This document shows, piece by piece, positions 16,683 to 25,368 of a stretch of DNA of 64,000 nt (its first letter is position 1; each line of letters starts with the position of its first letter). The stretch covers positions 12,036 to 76,035 of the forward strand of contig CALIBC010000007.1 in the NCBI GenBank assembly GCA_938045615.1, written 5' to 3'. The position numbers were made by a program, and so were the translations under genes. Origin of the DNA: an uncultured Clostridia bacterium (GTDB taxonomy: Bacteria > Bacillota > Clostridia > Peptostreptococcales > Anaerovoracaceae). The notes under the pieces were generated by a model. It was given only the letters and a program-made list of their open reading frames with translations, did not search any database and had not been told where the DNA came from.

Positions 16683-16711
16683 ATTATATGGTTTTTGCTT
16701 CGGCTTGTCAA
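16683..16711 (-). promoter_or_regulatory. Consensus promoter of ffs (and probably dnaX)
   Basis: TTGACA (16706-16711) and TATAAT (16683-16688) are exactly 17 bp apart on the minus strand. Predicted start of transcription is at about 16675-16676, matching the paired 5' end of the RNA. Its strength fits a stable RNA gene. Confidence 0.92.
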
Positions 16712-16770
16712 ATGATTTGCGCTTGCGACAAGGCATACCCGCATCCGACTTACGACATAAATGCCACGGC

Positions 16771-17574
16771 TCAAAAAGTTCCGGCTCTGCTTATCGGGAT
16801 TGGCAACCCCTCCCTGACTTCTTCCAGATAGCCCATGTCCAAATCCGCATATATTATGGTTTCATTTTCATCGGCTGCGGCTATCACTTTCCCAAGCGGA
16901 TCGGCTATTGTCGAGTGACCCCATGCGTGGAATTTGCAATTTGGGTCTCTTGCGACCTGGGCGCCCACAAAGTACACCTGATTGTCCATGGCTCTGGCCC
17001 TTACTAAAAGTTCCCAGTGCGCGGGGCCTGTGATCATGCTGAAAGCCGCAGGCAGGATCATGATTTTGGCGCCTCGCAAAGCCATCTCCACAAAAAGCCC
17101 GCCAAACCTGATGTCAAAGCAGATAGCCAATCCTATTTTGCCGAATTTCGTATCCGCAACGGTAATTTCACTTCCGGGCGCGATAAAATATGACTCGGTA
17201 AATGAAACTTTCCCCTTTATGTCGACGTCGAACAGGTGAATCTTCCTGTGCTTTGCTATTTCTTTGCCCTCTGCGTCAAATACATAGCAAGTATTATATA
17301 CCTTATCCCCTTCCGCTTCCGGCACGCTTCCTGAAAAAAGGCAGACGTTGAACTCCGCCGCCAGACTGCGCATAAAATTATAGATTTCTCCACCCTGCGG
17401 TTCTTTATAATGCGCAAAATTTGCGCCGATGTACGGGCAGACCCACATCTCCGGAAAGACTACGATATCGGCTCCCGTGTGCACGGCTTGCATTAACATT
17501 TGACGGTATTTCTTTTTTCCCGCCTCTCTGTCTTGGCGCGGCATTATCTGGCATACAGCCACCTTGGGGCTCAT
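16771..17574 (-). CDS. Carbon-nitrogen hydrolase (nitrilase superfamily, omega-amidase/Nit2-like)
   Basis: The 267-residue cytosolic protein carries the nitrilase catalytic triad: Glu42 in VVFPEMW, Lys111 in HRKIHLFD and Cys152 in ICFDIRF. Lys-Ile-His-Leu-Phe-Asp and the neighbourhood of the Cys are closest to the Nit2/omega-amidase branch, which hydrolyses alpha-ketoglutaramate or clears deaminated glutathione. The precise substrate is inference. Its ATG overlaps the stop of the upstream P-loop gene by 4 bp (ATGA), so the two are translationally coupled. Confidence 0.9.
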   Translation of the reverse strand: MSPKVAVCQIMPRQDREAGKKKYRQMLMQAVHTGADIVVFPEMWVCPYIGANFAHYKEPQGGEIYNFMRSLAAEFNVCLFSGSVPEAEGDKVYNTCYVFDAEGKEIAKHRKIHLFDVDIKGKVSFTESYFIAPGSEITVADTKFGKIGLAICFDIRFGGLFVEMALRGAKIMILPAAFSMITGPAHWELLVRARAMDNQVYFVGAQVARDPNCKFHAWGHSTIADPLGKVIAAADENETIIYADLDMGYLEEVREGLPIPISRAGTF

Positions 17575-18380
17575 ATTGTTCTCCTTATTTCAACATCTAT
17601 CCTGACAACGTTGAACGCCGTCATATTCTCAATTTGGAGCGCAAGGCTCCGCTGAAACTCTTCCGCACTTTTCCACACCTTGAAACCCTTTTTTATTCCG
17701 AGCGAAATTCTGACATCGAGCGCATCGGGTTCGGTATTTTCATATATCGCATATATTTTCCCCACCGCCTCGTTCTCTCTCGCCACGCAGTTGGCGATAT
17801 CCATGATCACCGAATCGGAAATATAGAATCTCCCCATGTAGCTGAAAGTCGGCCTCACGACGGTGCGCTCGCCCTGCCCGCCGTCGCCTCCCCAAAAACT
17901 CCCCCTTAAGATTTTAAGAGGGTTCATGAAGTATCCCGCAAAATCACGCTTAAGCTGTAGTGTCGGAACCGGAATCACGTGCTTTCCCTGGACAATACGC
18001 TGTTTGAATGCGATCTTAAGCTCCTCTTCCGACGCAATATCTTCAATATGAATTATCTCACCTATAGGCGGCAGGTTCAGTATCTTGGCGATCTTGTTGA
18101 CCATCTTGTCGGATGTGCCTATGATCAGTATCGATTTCGGTTCTCTCTGTGCGATCTTGGATATCACGGAATTTCTGTGCTCTTCGCTTGTGAAAAGTGC
18201 GGTCTTGATTGCGGCCACCCGCGTTTCCTGCCTTTTTGCGGAAATTCCGGCTTCCACTCTGTTTTTAAAAATAAATAAGCCGTCGTCGATGATGCTTTCG
18301 ATGTTCAGCTTGTTGCACAAATTCATCGCCCGATAGCTTTTCCCCGTTCCGCTTTTGCCGCTCAACGCATAAACTTTCAT
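17571..18380 (-). CDS. P-loop NTPase fused to an Asp23/Gls24-like domain
   Basis: I do not know a named function for this 269-residue protein. Residues 8-15 form a Walker A motif (GKSGTGKS) at the very N-terminus, followed by an alpha/beta stretch with ILIIGTSDKM that could be a Walker B or base-binding strand. The last 95 residues resemble the Asp23/YloU fold: GRFYISDSVIMDIANCVA, a central DVRISLGI strand and the ending MTAFNVVRIDVEI. Asp23 domains are usually free-standing, membrane-associated stress proteins or occur near fatty-acid and ribosome genes. The start lacks a strong ribosome site (AAAGGA 14 bp upstream). The gene is coupled to the amidase gene and diverges from the ferredoxin gene. 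Confidence 0.75.
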   Translation of the reverse strand: MKVYALSGKSGTGKSYRAMNLCNKLNIESIIDDGLFIFKNRVEAGISAKRQETRVAAIKTALFTSEEHRNSVISKIAQREPKSILIIGTSDKMVNKIAKILNLPPIGEIIHIEDIASEEELKIAFKQRIVQGKHVIPVPTLQLKRDFAGYFMNPLKILRGSFWGGDGGQGERTVVRPTFSYMGRFYISDSVIMDIANCVARENEAVGKIYAIYENTEPDALDVRISLGIKKGFKVWKSAEEFQRSLALQIENMTAFNVVRIDVEIRRTI

Positions 18381-18381
18381 C

Positions 18382-18410
18382 TTTACTTATCAGTTCCTTT
18401 CTGCTATACT
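18382..18410 (+). promoter_or_regulatory. Promoter of the ferredoxin gene
   Basis: TATACT (18405-18410) carries an upstream TGC, making an extended -10. TTTACT lies 17 bp upstream as a weak -35. It is about 46 bp before the ATG and faces away from the P-loop gene. Confidence 0.7.
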
Positions 18411-18455
18411 GTGTGCGGATTCATTTCAAGAGATTTCTATAAGGAGGATTTTAAT

Positions 18456-18626
18456 ATGGCTTACAAAATTTCAGATGCTTGCATCAGCTGTGGCGCCTGC
18501 GAACCTGAATGTCCTGTTGGAGCAATCAGCGAAGGCGACAGCCAGTATGTGATTGACGCAGACAGCTGCATCGATTGTGGCGCTTGTGCCGGAGTCTGTC
18601 CTGTGGACGCACCGGCGGAAGCATAG
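18456..18626 (+). CDS. 2[4Fe-4S] ferredoxin
   Basis: The 56-residue electron carrier has the two clostridial motifs CxxCxxCxxxCP: Cys residues in CISCGACEPECP (about 9-20) and CIDCGACAGVCP (about 38-49), eight in all, binding two 4Fe-4S clusters. Such ferredoxins serve pyruvate oxidation, hydrogenases and similar reactions in strict anaerobes. The chosen ATG at 18456 has AAGGAGGA 8 bp upstream; a longer upstream frame exists but is not needed. It is a single-gene unit with its own promoter and terminator, convergent with rex. Confidence 0.96.
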   Translation: MAYKISDACISCGACEPECPVGAISEGDSQYVIDADSCIDCGACAGVCPVDAPAEA

Positions 18627-18645
18627 CGAAAATTTAATTTCCGCG

Positions 18646-18675
18646 ACCGCTTTGCAAATGCGAAGCGGTTTTTTA
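18646..18675 (+). terminator. Terminator of the ferredoxin gene
   Basis: ACCGCTTTGC and GCGAAGCGGT pair in a 10-bp stem with an AAAT loop, followed by TTTTTTATT. It lies between the convergent ferredoxin and rex genes. Confidence 0.9.
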
Positions 18676-18685
18676 TTGTCGTTTT

Positions 18686-19327
18686 CTATTTTTTATGAAG
18701 CGCATTCATGTGATATGCCAATGCGTGCAGGCTGTCGGACAACTGAACCACCTCAAGAGCTATGTGCGCCGGAACCTCTATATCCGTTATGGCAAAGTTC
18801 CATATTCCCCGCACGCCGGCAAAACACAGTTTGTCCGCAACTTCTTGGGCGCTCTCCTGATTGACACAGATTATGCCAATGTCGATACTTTCTTTTTCCA
18901 CATACTCAACAAGAGCCTCCTGGTCAAGTATATCGATGCCCTCAAGCTGTTTGCCGATAAGCCCCGGGTTGATGTCAAAGGCAGCGCATATCTTGAATCC
19001 CTGTTTGTGAAACTTGGTGTACTTTGCGATAGCCTGACCCAAATTGCCCGCACCGACTATGACCATCTTGTATTCCTTGTCAAGTCCCAGTATGGCACTT
19101 ATTTCACGGCAAAGTCCATCGACGCTGTACCCGTACCCCTGCTGACCGAAGCCTCCGAAATTGTTGAGATCCTGTCTGATCTGCGAAGCTGTGTAACCGA
19201 TAAGTTCGCTGAATTCCTTTGAAGATATTTTTTCTATCCCTTTTTTTCTTAATTCGATCAGATAACGCCTGTAACGAGGGAGCCTCTTGATTACGGCATT
19301 GGAAATTTTCGCATTCTTTTTTGCCAT
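18686..19327 (-). CDS. rex: Redox-sensing transcriptional repressor Rex
   Basis: Rex senses the NADH/NAD ratio and represses fermentation and electron-transfer genes. Residues 1-80 form the winged helix (LPRYRRYL; SSKEFSELIGYTASQIRQDL), followed by the Rossmann domain with VIVGAGNLGQA near 88-98 and a C-terminal swapped helix. At 213 residues it is of normal length. AAAGGAA lies upstream of the ATG. No clear Rex operator (TTGTTAA-type palindrome) was found next to the ferredoxin or other genes in the window. acpP is the next gene upstream, separated by its own terminator. Confidence 0.96.
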   Translation of the reverse strand: MAKKNAKISNAVIKRLPRYRRYLIELRKKGIEKISSKEFSELIGYTASQIRQDLNNFGGFGQQGYGYSVDGLCREISAILGLDKEYKMVIVGAGNLGQAIAKYTKFHKQGFKICAAFDINPGLIGKQLEGIDILDQEALVEYVEKESIDIGIICVNQESAQEVADKLCFAGVRGIWNFAITDIEVPAHIALEVVQLSDSLHALAYHMNALHKK

Positions 19328-19410
19328 CTGTATTTTTTCCTTTCCATATGAGGTTACCTGCCAATGTGCGGTGGGCGAGCACCAAGTTCTCGGTGGATCT
19401 GCTCACGCAC

Positions 19411-19439
19411 TATATAATAAAACCCGCAAAGGCGGGCTT
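19411..19439 (-). terminator. Terminator of acpP
   Basis: On the minus strand, GCCCGCC-TTT-GCGGGT forms a short GC-rich hairpin followed by TTTATTATAT, directly after the acpP stop. Confidence 0.88.
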
Positions 19440-19441
19440 AA

Positions 19442-19675
19442 TCAACTCTCAATATTATCATCAACATACTTTACAAGATCCCCGACCAGACGAAACTTTT
19501 CAGCTTCTTCATCAGGGATTTCGAGATCGAACTCCTCCTCTATGGCCATGATTATCTCCACGGCATCCAGAGAGTCGGCTTCAAGATCCTTCATAAGATT
19601 GGTGTCCATAGTAACCATCGACTCGTCGACGCTTAGCTGCTCAACGATAATCTCTCTCACCTTGTCAAAAGTCAT
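19442..19675 (-). CDS. acpP: Acyl carrier protein
   Basis: ACP carries growing fatty acyl chains on a phosphopantetheine arm. The attachment site is Ser35 in the canonical DLEADSLDAVE. The acidic, 77-residue sequence matches the standard size when started at the ATG at 19675, which has AGGAGG 6 bp upstream. The upstream ATG at 19681 touches that same AGGAGG with no spacing and is unlikely. The gene stands alone between a promoter and a terminator, without the usual fatty-acid neighbours. Confidence 0.97.
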   Translation of the reverse strand: MTFDKVREIIVEQLSVDESMVTMDTNLMKDLEADSLDAVEIIMAIEEEFDLEIPDEEAEKFRLVGDLVKYVDDNIES

Positions 19676-19710
19676 TTTCATCCTCCTACTTTTCGGGCGC
19701 TACAAGTAGT

Positions 19711-19739
19711 ATTATAGTGTAGTGAATTGCTTAATGCAA
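19711..19739 (-). promoter_or_regulatory. Promoter of acpP
   Basis: TTGCAT (19734-19739) and TATAAT (19711-19716) are separated by 17 bp on the minus strand, about 36 bp upstream of the acpP start. Confidence 0.88.
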
Positions 19740-19925
19740 GCAGATTTTTTTGCCCCAAGCGGTTGTCATTTCGCAGAGTCAAATGAAAAGCAAGTTCACT
19801 CAGGGATGCACACCGGAGCTCAATTTGCAACCTGCCCGTCATTTTTCTTCCCAATTCCAACGCCGTTTCCTGTATAATTGCTTCCATAGAGAATATATGT
19901 ACCCCCTCCGGAAAGGATATGTGAC

Positions 19926-20810
19926 ATGAATCTCCATCTTGACAGGAATCATTTAAAAATTATTGCTTTGGCGGCTATGACTTTTGATCATACAGCAATG
20001 TTTTTCCCTGATAGGTTTCCAATATACTTCCACTGGATAGGGCGTTTGGCAGCCCCGATTTTCCTGTTTCTTTGCGCAGAAAGTATAACATATACCACCA
20101 ACAAGTTCATGTATATCCTCCGCCTCTACTTGGCATCCGTTATAATGGGTTTGATACAAAGTTTTACACAGATAGAGATAAATATCTTTCGAAGCATATT
20201 TATGACTGCCGTATCATGCTGCATAATTGCAATCCATAATGCAGATAAGAAAAATGCCGCAAAGTTCGCATCGCTTTTCTTGATCTGGCAAATAGCCACA
20301 TCTGTGGTGGTTCTTTATGTAAATCAGCATTCCTCTGCGGTGATGGAAGATTTTGCCGCTTTTCTTCTCCCTGCTCTTTTGGGCAACTGCCTCAATTTGG
20401 ATGGAGGTATTTTCTATGTGATCCTGGGTATTGTATTTTACGTTTTTAAAAACCACAGGCAAAACCTTGCTCTCTCATTCTGCGGGTTAACCGCAATTCA
20501 TGGTTTCTGCAATACCACACACTACATTTTTTCTCTGCTGCATAGAATAAAACTTGTTCCGGTTATAGGAAGTGAGTTTTCCGATGCTCTGGAATTTTTC
20601 TTTGAACTTGGAATGGGACCTCTAATGGGCATCGGTGAATCCGCTCTCTACGTAAACTATTCATGGATGATGATATTTTCTCTTCCGATCATATTGAACT
20701 ACAAAAGCCGAAAAATCAGGTACGGAAGATTCATCAAATACTTTTTTTATTTTTACTATCCTGTGCATATCCTGCTTTTGTATTTTCTTGCCAACCGATT
20801 GATTGTGTGA
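19926..20810 (+). CDS. TraX-family integral membrane protein
   Basis: The 294-residue protein has about eight hydrophobic helices and the TraX-family start: a short amphipathic N-terminus, KIIALAAMTFDHTAMFF, and FHWIGRLAAPIFLFLCAE. In F plasmids TraX acetylates pilin, but chromosomal Firmicute relatives are of unknown role and may act as membrane acyltransferases. No conjugation genes accompany it. The ATG has AAAGGAT 9 bp upstream, and a TATAAT at 19873-19878 may be its -10, without a good -35. AT content is higher than in the neighbouring genes, which may indicate transfer. Confidence 0.85.
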   Translation: MNLHLDRNHLKIIALAAMTFDHTAMFFPDRFPIYFHWIGRLAAPIFLFLCAESITYTTNKFMYILRLYLASVIMGLIQSFTQIEINIFRSIFMTAVSCCIIAIHNADKKNAAKFASLFLIWQIATSVVVLYVNQHSSAVMEDFAAFLLPALLGNCLNLDGGIFYVILGIVFYVFKNHRQNLALSFCGLTAIHGFCNTTHYIFSLLHRIKLVPVIGSEFSDALEFFFELGMGPLMGIGESALYVNYSWMMIFSLPIILNYKSRKIRYGRFIKYFFYFYYPVHILLLYFLANRLIV

Positions 20811-20859
20811 GTAAATTCCGGACTTTTCCAATTATAATTATGTGAGCACCGTGTCGCAT

Positions 20860-22998
20860 TCAATCACTTGATTGATCCTGAAGTTCCATCCAACTGTCGT
20901 AGGTGGTTTCAAGGGTTGCTTCTTTTGCTTTTAGCTCCTTGTCCAGCTGCACAAGTTTCAAAGGATCCGACAGGTTTTCCGGGCTGCACATCTGCGTTTT
21001 CAACAGTTCCGTCTCTTTTTCAAGTTTTGCGATTTCATCTTCCAGACGCTTTTTTTCCCGTTCGATGCGACGCCGCCGGGTTTCGATTTTTTTCTTGAGC
21101 ATCCTTTCTTGAGCCGGGCTCAACGTGCTTGCAGGCGCAGCCTCCTTATTCACTGCATTCGCCACAGCATCGTCTATATGCGATGCGTCTGTTTGCAAAG
21201 AATCCGCTGCAGCGCCTGAGGAATTCCCTCGGTGCCGCTTTTCTCCGGAATCATTTTCCGCTTTGCTTTTCGTTTCCGCACTCAACTGCTTTATATAGTC
21301 CTTGCCCGACTGTATGGACGCCTTCTTCCCCTCATAATAATCGTAGCCGCCGACGTACTCGGTTATCCCGCTATTATTGAGTTCAAAGATTTTGGTTGCG
21401 ATTTTGTTGAGAAAATATCTGTCGTGAGAAACCGCAATCACGGTACCCGGATAATCCCAAAGCGCCTCTTCAAACACCTCTTTGGAATCTATGTCGAGAT
21501 GATTTGTCGGTTCATCGAGAACCAGAACGTTGGCTCCCGAAAGCATCAGTTTCAAAAGCGCAAGTCTGGCTTTTTCTCCGCCGGACAGCGTATCGACACG
21601 ATTAAAAACGCTGTCTGCAGAAAAGAGAAAACGTCCGAGCATTCCTCTTATCTCGCTATCCTTGTATTGCCTGTATGTATCGTGGATCTCCTCCATCAGT
21701 GTATTTCCTCCGTTCAACAACTCCTGCTGCTGATCGTAGTAGGCAAATTCCACGCGGTGCCCGCGTTCAAGATACCCCGAGTCGGGGGCAAGATCCCCCA
21801 TTATAATTTTAAGAAGCGTGGTCTTGCCCGTTCCGTTGGCGCCAACTATACAGATTTTTTCGCCTTTCTTGATATCAAAATCCACACCGTCGAACACAAT
21901 TTTTTTCTCGGCACCGTTTTCGAACGACTTTGAAATCCCCTCGCCAAACAAAACGTCACCTCCGCTCCGGTAATCCTGATGAAAATTCATCTTCACCTTG
22001 GAACGTTCGGCCTCCGGTTTTTCGAGCCTTTCCAACGCATTCAGCCTTTTTTCCCTTGACGCCGCCCGCTTTGCGAGTTTCTCCGTTCCGCGCGATTTGA
22101 AGCGTCTGATCATATCTTCCTGACGCTTTATCTCCTCACGCTGTTTGTTGTATGCTCTCTGCTCGCTCTCCCTAAGGCGGCTCCTCTTTTCTATGAACTG
22201 CGTATAATTCCCTTTGTACATCCTGAGTTTTTTGTTCTCGATCTGAAATATGTCCGTGCACATGTTGTCGAGAAAATATCTGTCATGCGATACTAAAACG
22301 ACGGTTCCCCTGTACGACCTCAAAAATTGCTCCAGCCACTTGAGCATTCCAATATCGAGGTGGTTGGTCGGTTCATCAAGAAGCAAAAGATCCGGATTAC
22401 GCATCAGAAGGCATGCCAGCGCAAGCCTCGTGCGCTCGCCTCCCGAAAGCGTTGCGACCTCTTTGTCATAATACTCCTCGCTGAAAGCCATACTCTTCAA
22501 AATACCTTTCATGCGGCTCTTGTATGAAAATCCGCCCTCTTTGTCGTACCTCTCCTGAAGAGCCGTAAGCCGCCGGAAAAGGCTGTCATATTCACCGCTA
22601 CGATCGCCCGTACCGCTAGGATCCGTTTTTTCGCCGATCTCTTTGCGCATCGCATCACCTTTGGCGATCGCGGCAATCTCATCCGAAAGCATATGTATCT
22701 CTTTTTCCATCTCCTCGAATTCTTTGTATATGCCTTCCACCTGCCGTATCACCGTCCCGTCCGGCTTGAACTCATCTTTTTGGCTCAAATAGCCTATCGT
22801 CACGTCTTTTGCCACAAAAAAATCGCCGAATTCGGCTGTTTCACGACCCGTCAATATATTGAGAAGTGTCGTCTTTCCCGCTCCGTTTGCGCCTACGATG
22901 CCGACACGGTCGCCCTCGTTGACGTGAAATGAAACCCTGTCAAGCACTGTGTCGGTTCCGTATGCTTTTGTTATTTCCGTTGCCGATAAAATAATCAT
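20860..22998 (-). CDS. ABC-F family ATPase (YdiF/Uup-like, ribosome-associated)
   Basis: This soluble protein has two ABC domains in one chain and no membrane segments. Walker A is GANGAGKT near 37-44 and GANGTGKT in the second half; signatures are LSGGERTRL and LSGGEKARL; both Walker B regions read LDEPTNHLD. The domains are joined by a charged linker with RFKSRGTEKLAKRAASREKR, and residues from about 640 form a C-terminal coiled coil rich in Lys and Glu, as in Uup/YdiF. ABC-F proteins act at the ribosomal E site; some give antibiotic resistance, others relieve stalling. A housekeeping role is more likely here, since it lies next to the tsa genes. Confidence 0.93.
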   Translation of the reverse strand: MIILSATEITKAYGTDTVLDRVSFHVNEGDRVGIVGANGAGKTTLLNILTGRETAEFGDFFVAKDVTIGYLSQKDEFKPDGTVIRQVEGIYKEFEEMEKEIHMLSDEIAAIAKGDAMRKEIGEKTDPSGTGDRSGEYDSLFRRLTALQERYDKEGGFSYKSRMKGILKSMAFSEEYYDKEVATLSGGERTRLALACLLMRNPDLLLLDEPTNHLDIGMLKWLEQFLRSYRGTVVLVSHDRYFLDNMCTDIFQIENKKLRMYKGNYTQFIEKRSRLRESEQRAYNKQREEIKRQEDMIRRFKSRGTEKLAKRAASREKRLNALERLEKPEAERSKVKMNFHQDYRSGGDVLFGEGISKSFENGAEKKIVFDGVDFDIKKGEKICIVGANGTGKTTLLKIIMGDLAPDSGYLERGHRVEFAYYDQQQELLNGGNTLMEEIHDTYRQYKDSEIRGMLGRFLFSADSVFNRVDTLSGGEKARLALLKLMLSGANVLVLDEPTNHLDIDSKEVFEEALWDYPGTVIAVSHDRYFLNKIATKIFELNNSGITEYVGGYDYYEGKKASIQSGKDYIKQLSAETKSKAENDSGEKRHRGNSSGAAADSLQTDASHIDDAVANAVNKEAAPASTLSPAQERMLKKKIETRRRRIEREKKRLEDEIAKLEKETELLKTQMCSPENLSDPLKLVQLDKELKAKEATLETTYDSWMELQDQSSD

Positions 22999-23025
22999 AA
23001 TCTAACTGTGAAGGCAGACATAAAG

Positions 23026-24042
23026 CTAAAACGGCAGATTTGCATGCGCATCAAGCAAAAGATCGTCCGCTCCGTTCATCCTGTATCCGTAGTATGCCGC
23101 AGCTCCTATCATGGCGGCATTGTCCGTGCAAAGCGCAGGTCCGGGCAGATATAGCTTTATTCCCTTACTGTCGCATCCTTTCTTCAACATTTTTCTCAAA
23201 AGCGAATTTGCGGCAACCCCGCCCGAAGCGGTCACCTTAGAAACGCCGCATTTTTCGGCGGCGGCTATGGTCTTTTCCACAAGAACATCTATCGCGGCCT
23301 GCTGAAAGCTCGCACATACATCTTCTCTGTTTACGGGATTTCCGCGCATACTCTCTCTGCCAAGGTAGTTCAGAACCTGTGTTTTCAGTCCGCTGAAGCT
23401 AAAATCAAGGCTTCCCTTTTCCAAACGAACACGCTTGAAGTCAATCGCTCCGGAATTGCCGGACTTTGCACATGCATCGATCTTCGGACCGCCCGGATAT
23501 CCCAATCCCATGACCACGGCGACCTTGTCGTATGCCTCTCCCACCGCGTCATCTCTGGTTTCTCCGACCATTTCGCACCTGTTGTAGTCCGTAACATGAA
23601 CAAGGTTGGTATGCCCTCCCGATACGAGCAAAGTAAGAAAGGGAGGTTCCAGATCTTTGTATTGCAAATACGCAGCTGCGATATGCCCGTGCATATGATT
23701 GACCCCGACAAGCGGTATCCCCGCTGCAAACGAAAGCGCCTTTGCCGTCGCCACGCCGATTACAAGCGCCCCTATCAGACCCGGACCGTTGGTAACGCCT
23801 ATAAGGTCGACTTCGCAAAGTTCTGTCCCCGCTTCCTTAAGCGCAAGCTCCAGAACCTCGTTTATATCCTGAAGATGCCTGCGCGAGGCTATTTCCGGAA
23901 CCACTCCGCCAAACTTGGCATGTATGTCTATCTGAGAACTGACCACGTTAGACATTATTTCTCTTCCACCTGAAACAACGGCTACGGAAGTTTCGTCACA
24001 GCTTGTTTCTATACCCAAAGTTATGAATTTTCCTTGTTTCAT
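23026..24042 (-). CDS. tsaD: tRNA N6-threonylcarbamoyladenosine transferase TsaD
   Basis: TsaD transfers the threonylcarbamoyl group from the TsaC product to A37 of tRNAs that read ANN codons. Family motifs visible are GIETSCDETS at the N-terminus, the metal-binding NHMHGHI (about residues 110-116), LVSGGHTNL and the ATP-site SGGVAANSLLR. At 338 residues it is of normal length. AAGGAATC precedes the ATG. It directly follows rimI (1 bp apart) in the tsaE-tsaB-rimI-tsaD order, so the t6A complex is encoded together except tsaC. Confidence 0.97.
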   Translation of the reverse strand: MKQGKFITLGIETSCDETSVAVVSGGREIMSNVVSSQIDIHAKFGGVVPEIASRRHLQDINEVLELALKEAGTELCEVDLIGVTNGPGLIGALVIGVATAKALSFAAGIPLVGVNHMHGHIAAAYLQYKDLEPPFLTLLVSGGHTNLVHVTDYNRCEMVGETRDDAVGEAYDKVAVVMGLGYPGGPKIDACAKSGNSGAIDFKRVRLEKGSLDFSFSGLKTQVLNYLGRESMRGNPVNREDVCASFQQAAIDVLVEKTIAAAEKCGVSKVTASGGVAANSLLRKMLKKGCDSKGIKLYLPGPALCTDNAAMIGAAAYYGYRMNGADDLLLDAHANLPF

Positions 24043-24507
24043 TCACGATTCCTTGCTTCTTGCATCGGGATTTCCGATGCGCCACATGATCAGCGCATCT
24101 TCCCCGTCATCCTCGTAGTATCCGGGGCGTACTCCGGCAGGTCTAAATCCGAACTTTTCGTAAAGATTTATCGCTGCCGCATTGCTCGCCCGCACCTCCA
24201 AAGTATGGCTATGCACACCGCTCTTTTCCGTTATGAACAGCATCATAGCCAGTAAAATGGACGCCACACCTTTTCGTCTGTATCTCGGCATCACCGCAAC
24301 ATTGTTTATGTGACCTTCCTCTTCGATTTCCCATACTCCCACGTATCCGGCAATCGTATCGTTCACCTCAGCGACAAAATACTTCGCCCGCGGATTTTCC
24401 GTTATATCGGCAAGCAGCGATTCTCTGGACCACGGTACGGAAAAACATACTTTTTCTATCGCAAATATTCCGTTGACATCCGTCTTGTTCGCTTTCCTGA
24501 TTTTCAT
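24043..24507 (-). CDS. rimI: Ribosomal protein S18-alanine N-acetyltransferase
   Basis: The 154-residue GNAT acetyltransferase has the acetyl-CoA loop with VAVMPRYRRKGVAS (about 73-86), the AAINLYEKFGF motif and an N-terminal FSVPWSRES helix typical of RimI. RimI acetylates the N-terminus of S18. Its position between tsaB and tsaD is the conserved arrangement, and fused TsaD-RimI proteins are known. GAGGG lies 7 bp before the ATG. Confidence 0.93.
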   Translation of the reverse strand: MKIRKANKTDVNGIFAIEKVCFSVPWSRESLLADITENPRAKYFVAEVNDTIAGYVGVWEIEEEGHINNVAVMPRYRRKGVASILLAMMLFITEKSGVHSHTLEVRASNAAAINLYEKFGFRPAGVRPGYYEDDGEDALIMWRIGNPDARSKES

Positions 24508-24537
24508 CCTCGTTCCCTCTTGCCTCGGATCTTGAAA

Positions 24538-25368
24538 CTACTTGCGCCCGCCCATCAGGCTCTCCATCTTTTTTGCACGCAGTTTCGCCAATGTGCCGTC
24601 CTTTAGCTTCTGCTCCGCTTCGGTTTCCCGCATATATTCCGGTAGCAGATCAGCGAATTCGCACGTTTCGCCGCGTTCCCACATTTTGAGGGCATATCTT
24701 ACCACCATGCCCGCCGTAGGCAAAAGATCGCTGTCCTCTGCAAAAGTTCTTCCCTGCAAAAGATGCGCAAACCTCTCGTCTTTCAGATATTCGGTCACTC
24801 CGTCGCCATAAAACACAATATTGTGTAATTTCTCTTTGGCGGCGCAAATGTCTGCCGCTTCGCTACGAATTGCGGACATCTTCCCCTGAGAACCCGCTGC
24901 TTGACCGGGAAATTTAATTGCATCGACAGCCGATGTGACGTCTTTTAGCATGTATGCTCCGGGAGCAAGAATTTCCTCGCCGCAGCTCCCGTACACCGCA
25001 CCGTATACCTGACCTCTTCTGGCATTGACTATCACGGCGCAGCCTCGTCTCCCGTCACATTTCTCCCTGAACATTTCAAGACTCGGGACAGGCAAACACC
25101 TAATGTCCAGCGCCTGTGCAACCGCTCTTGCAGAAGAGACACCTATCCTTATTCCTGTGTAAGAACCCGGACCTATCGATGCTGCAACCGCACTCAGCTT
25201 TGACGGTTTTATCTCCTCTTCCCTCAATAATTCCGATGCAAGCTCGGTGATATTCTTCAAATGTTCCATAGGCTTCTTGGTCGATTTTTCTCTTATCTTC
25301 TTCGTCTCAAGATCGCACAAGGCGACAGAACCTCGCACTCCGGTAGTTTCAAAGCCTAAAATGTACAT
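24538..25368 (-). CDS. tsaB: tRNA threonylcarbamoyladenosine biosynthesis protein TsaB
   Basis: TsaB is the catalytically inactive partner of TsaD that forms the t6A-synthesising heterodimer. The N-terminus (YILGFETTGVRGSVALCD) and the GPGSYTGIRIG loop near 67-77 are diagnostic of the actin-like ASKHA fold. At 276 residues it is slightly longer than average (about 230-240). It overlaps the tsaE stop by 13 bp, and AAGGAGA lies 13-14 bp before the ATG. Confidence 0.94.
   Translation of the reverse strand: MYILGFETTGVRGSVALCDLETKKIREKSTKKPMEHLKNITELASELLREEEIKPSKLSAVAASIGPGSYTGIRIGVSSARAVAQALDIRCLPVPSLEMFREKCDGRRGCAVIVNARRGQVYGAVYGSCGEEILAPGAYMLKDVTSAVDAIKFPGQAAGSQGKMSAIRSEAADICAAKEKLHNIVFYGDGVTEYLKDERFAHLLQGRTFAEDSDLLPTAGMVVRYALKMWERGETCEFADLLPEYMRETEAEQKLKDGTLAKLRAKKMESLMGGRK

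Noticed and set aside
19678..19887. 69-codon minus-strand frame before acpP
   Set aside because: The acpP promoter (TTGCAT/TATAAT) lies inside it, so it is upstream non-coding DNA.
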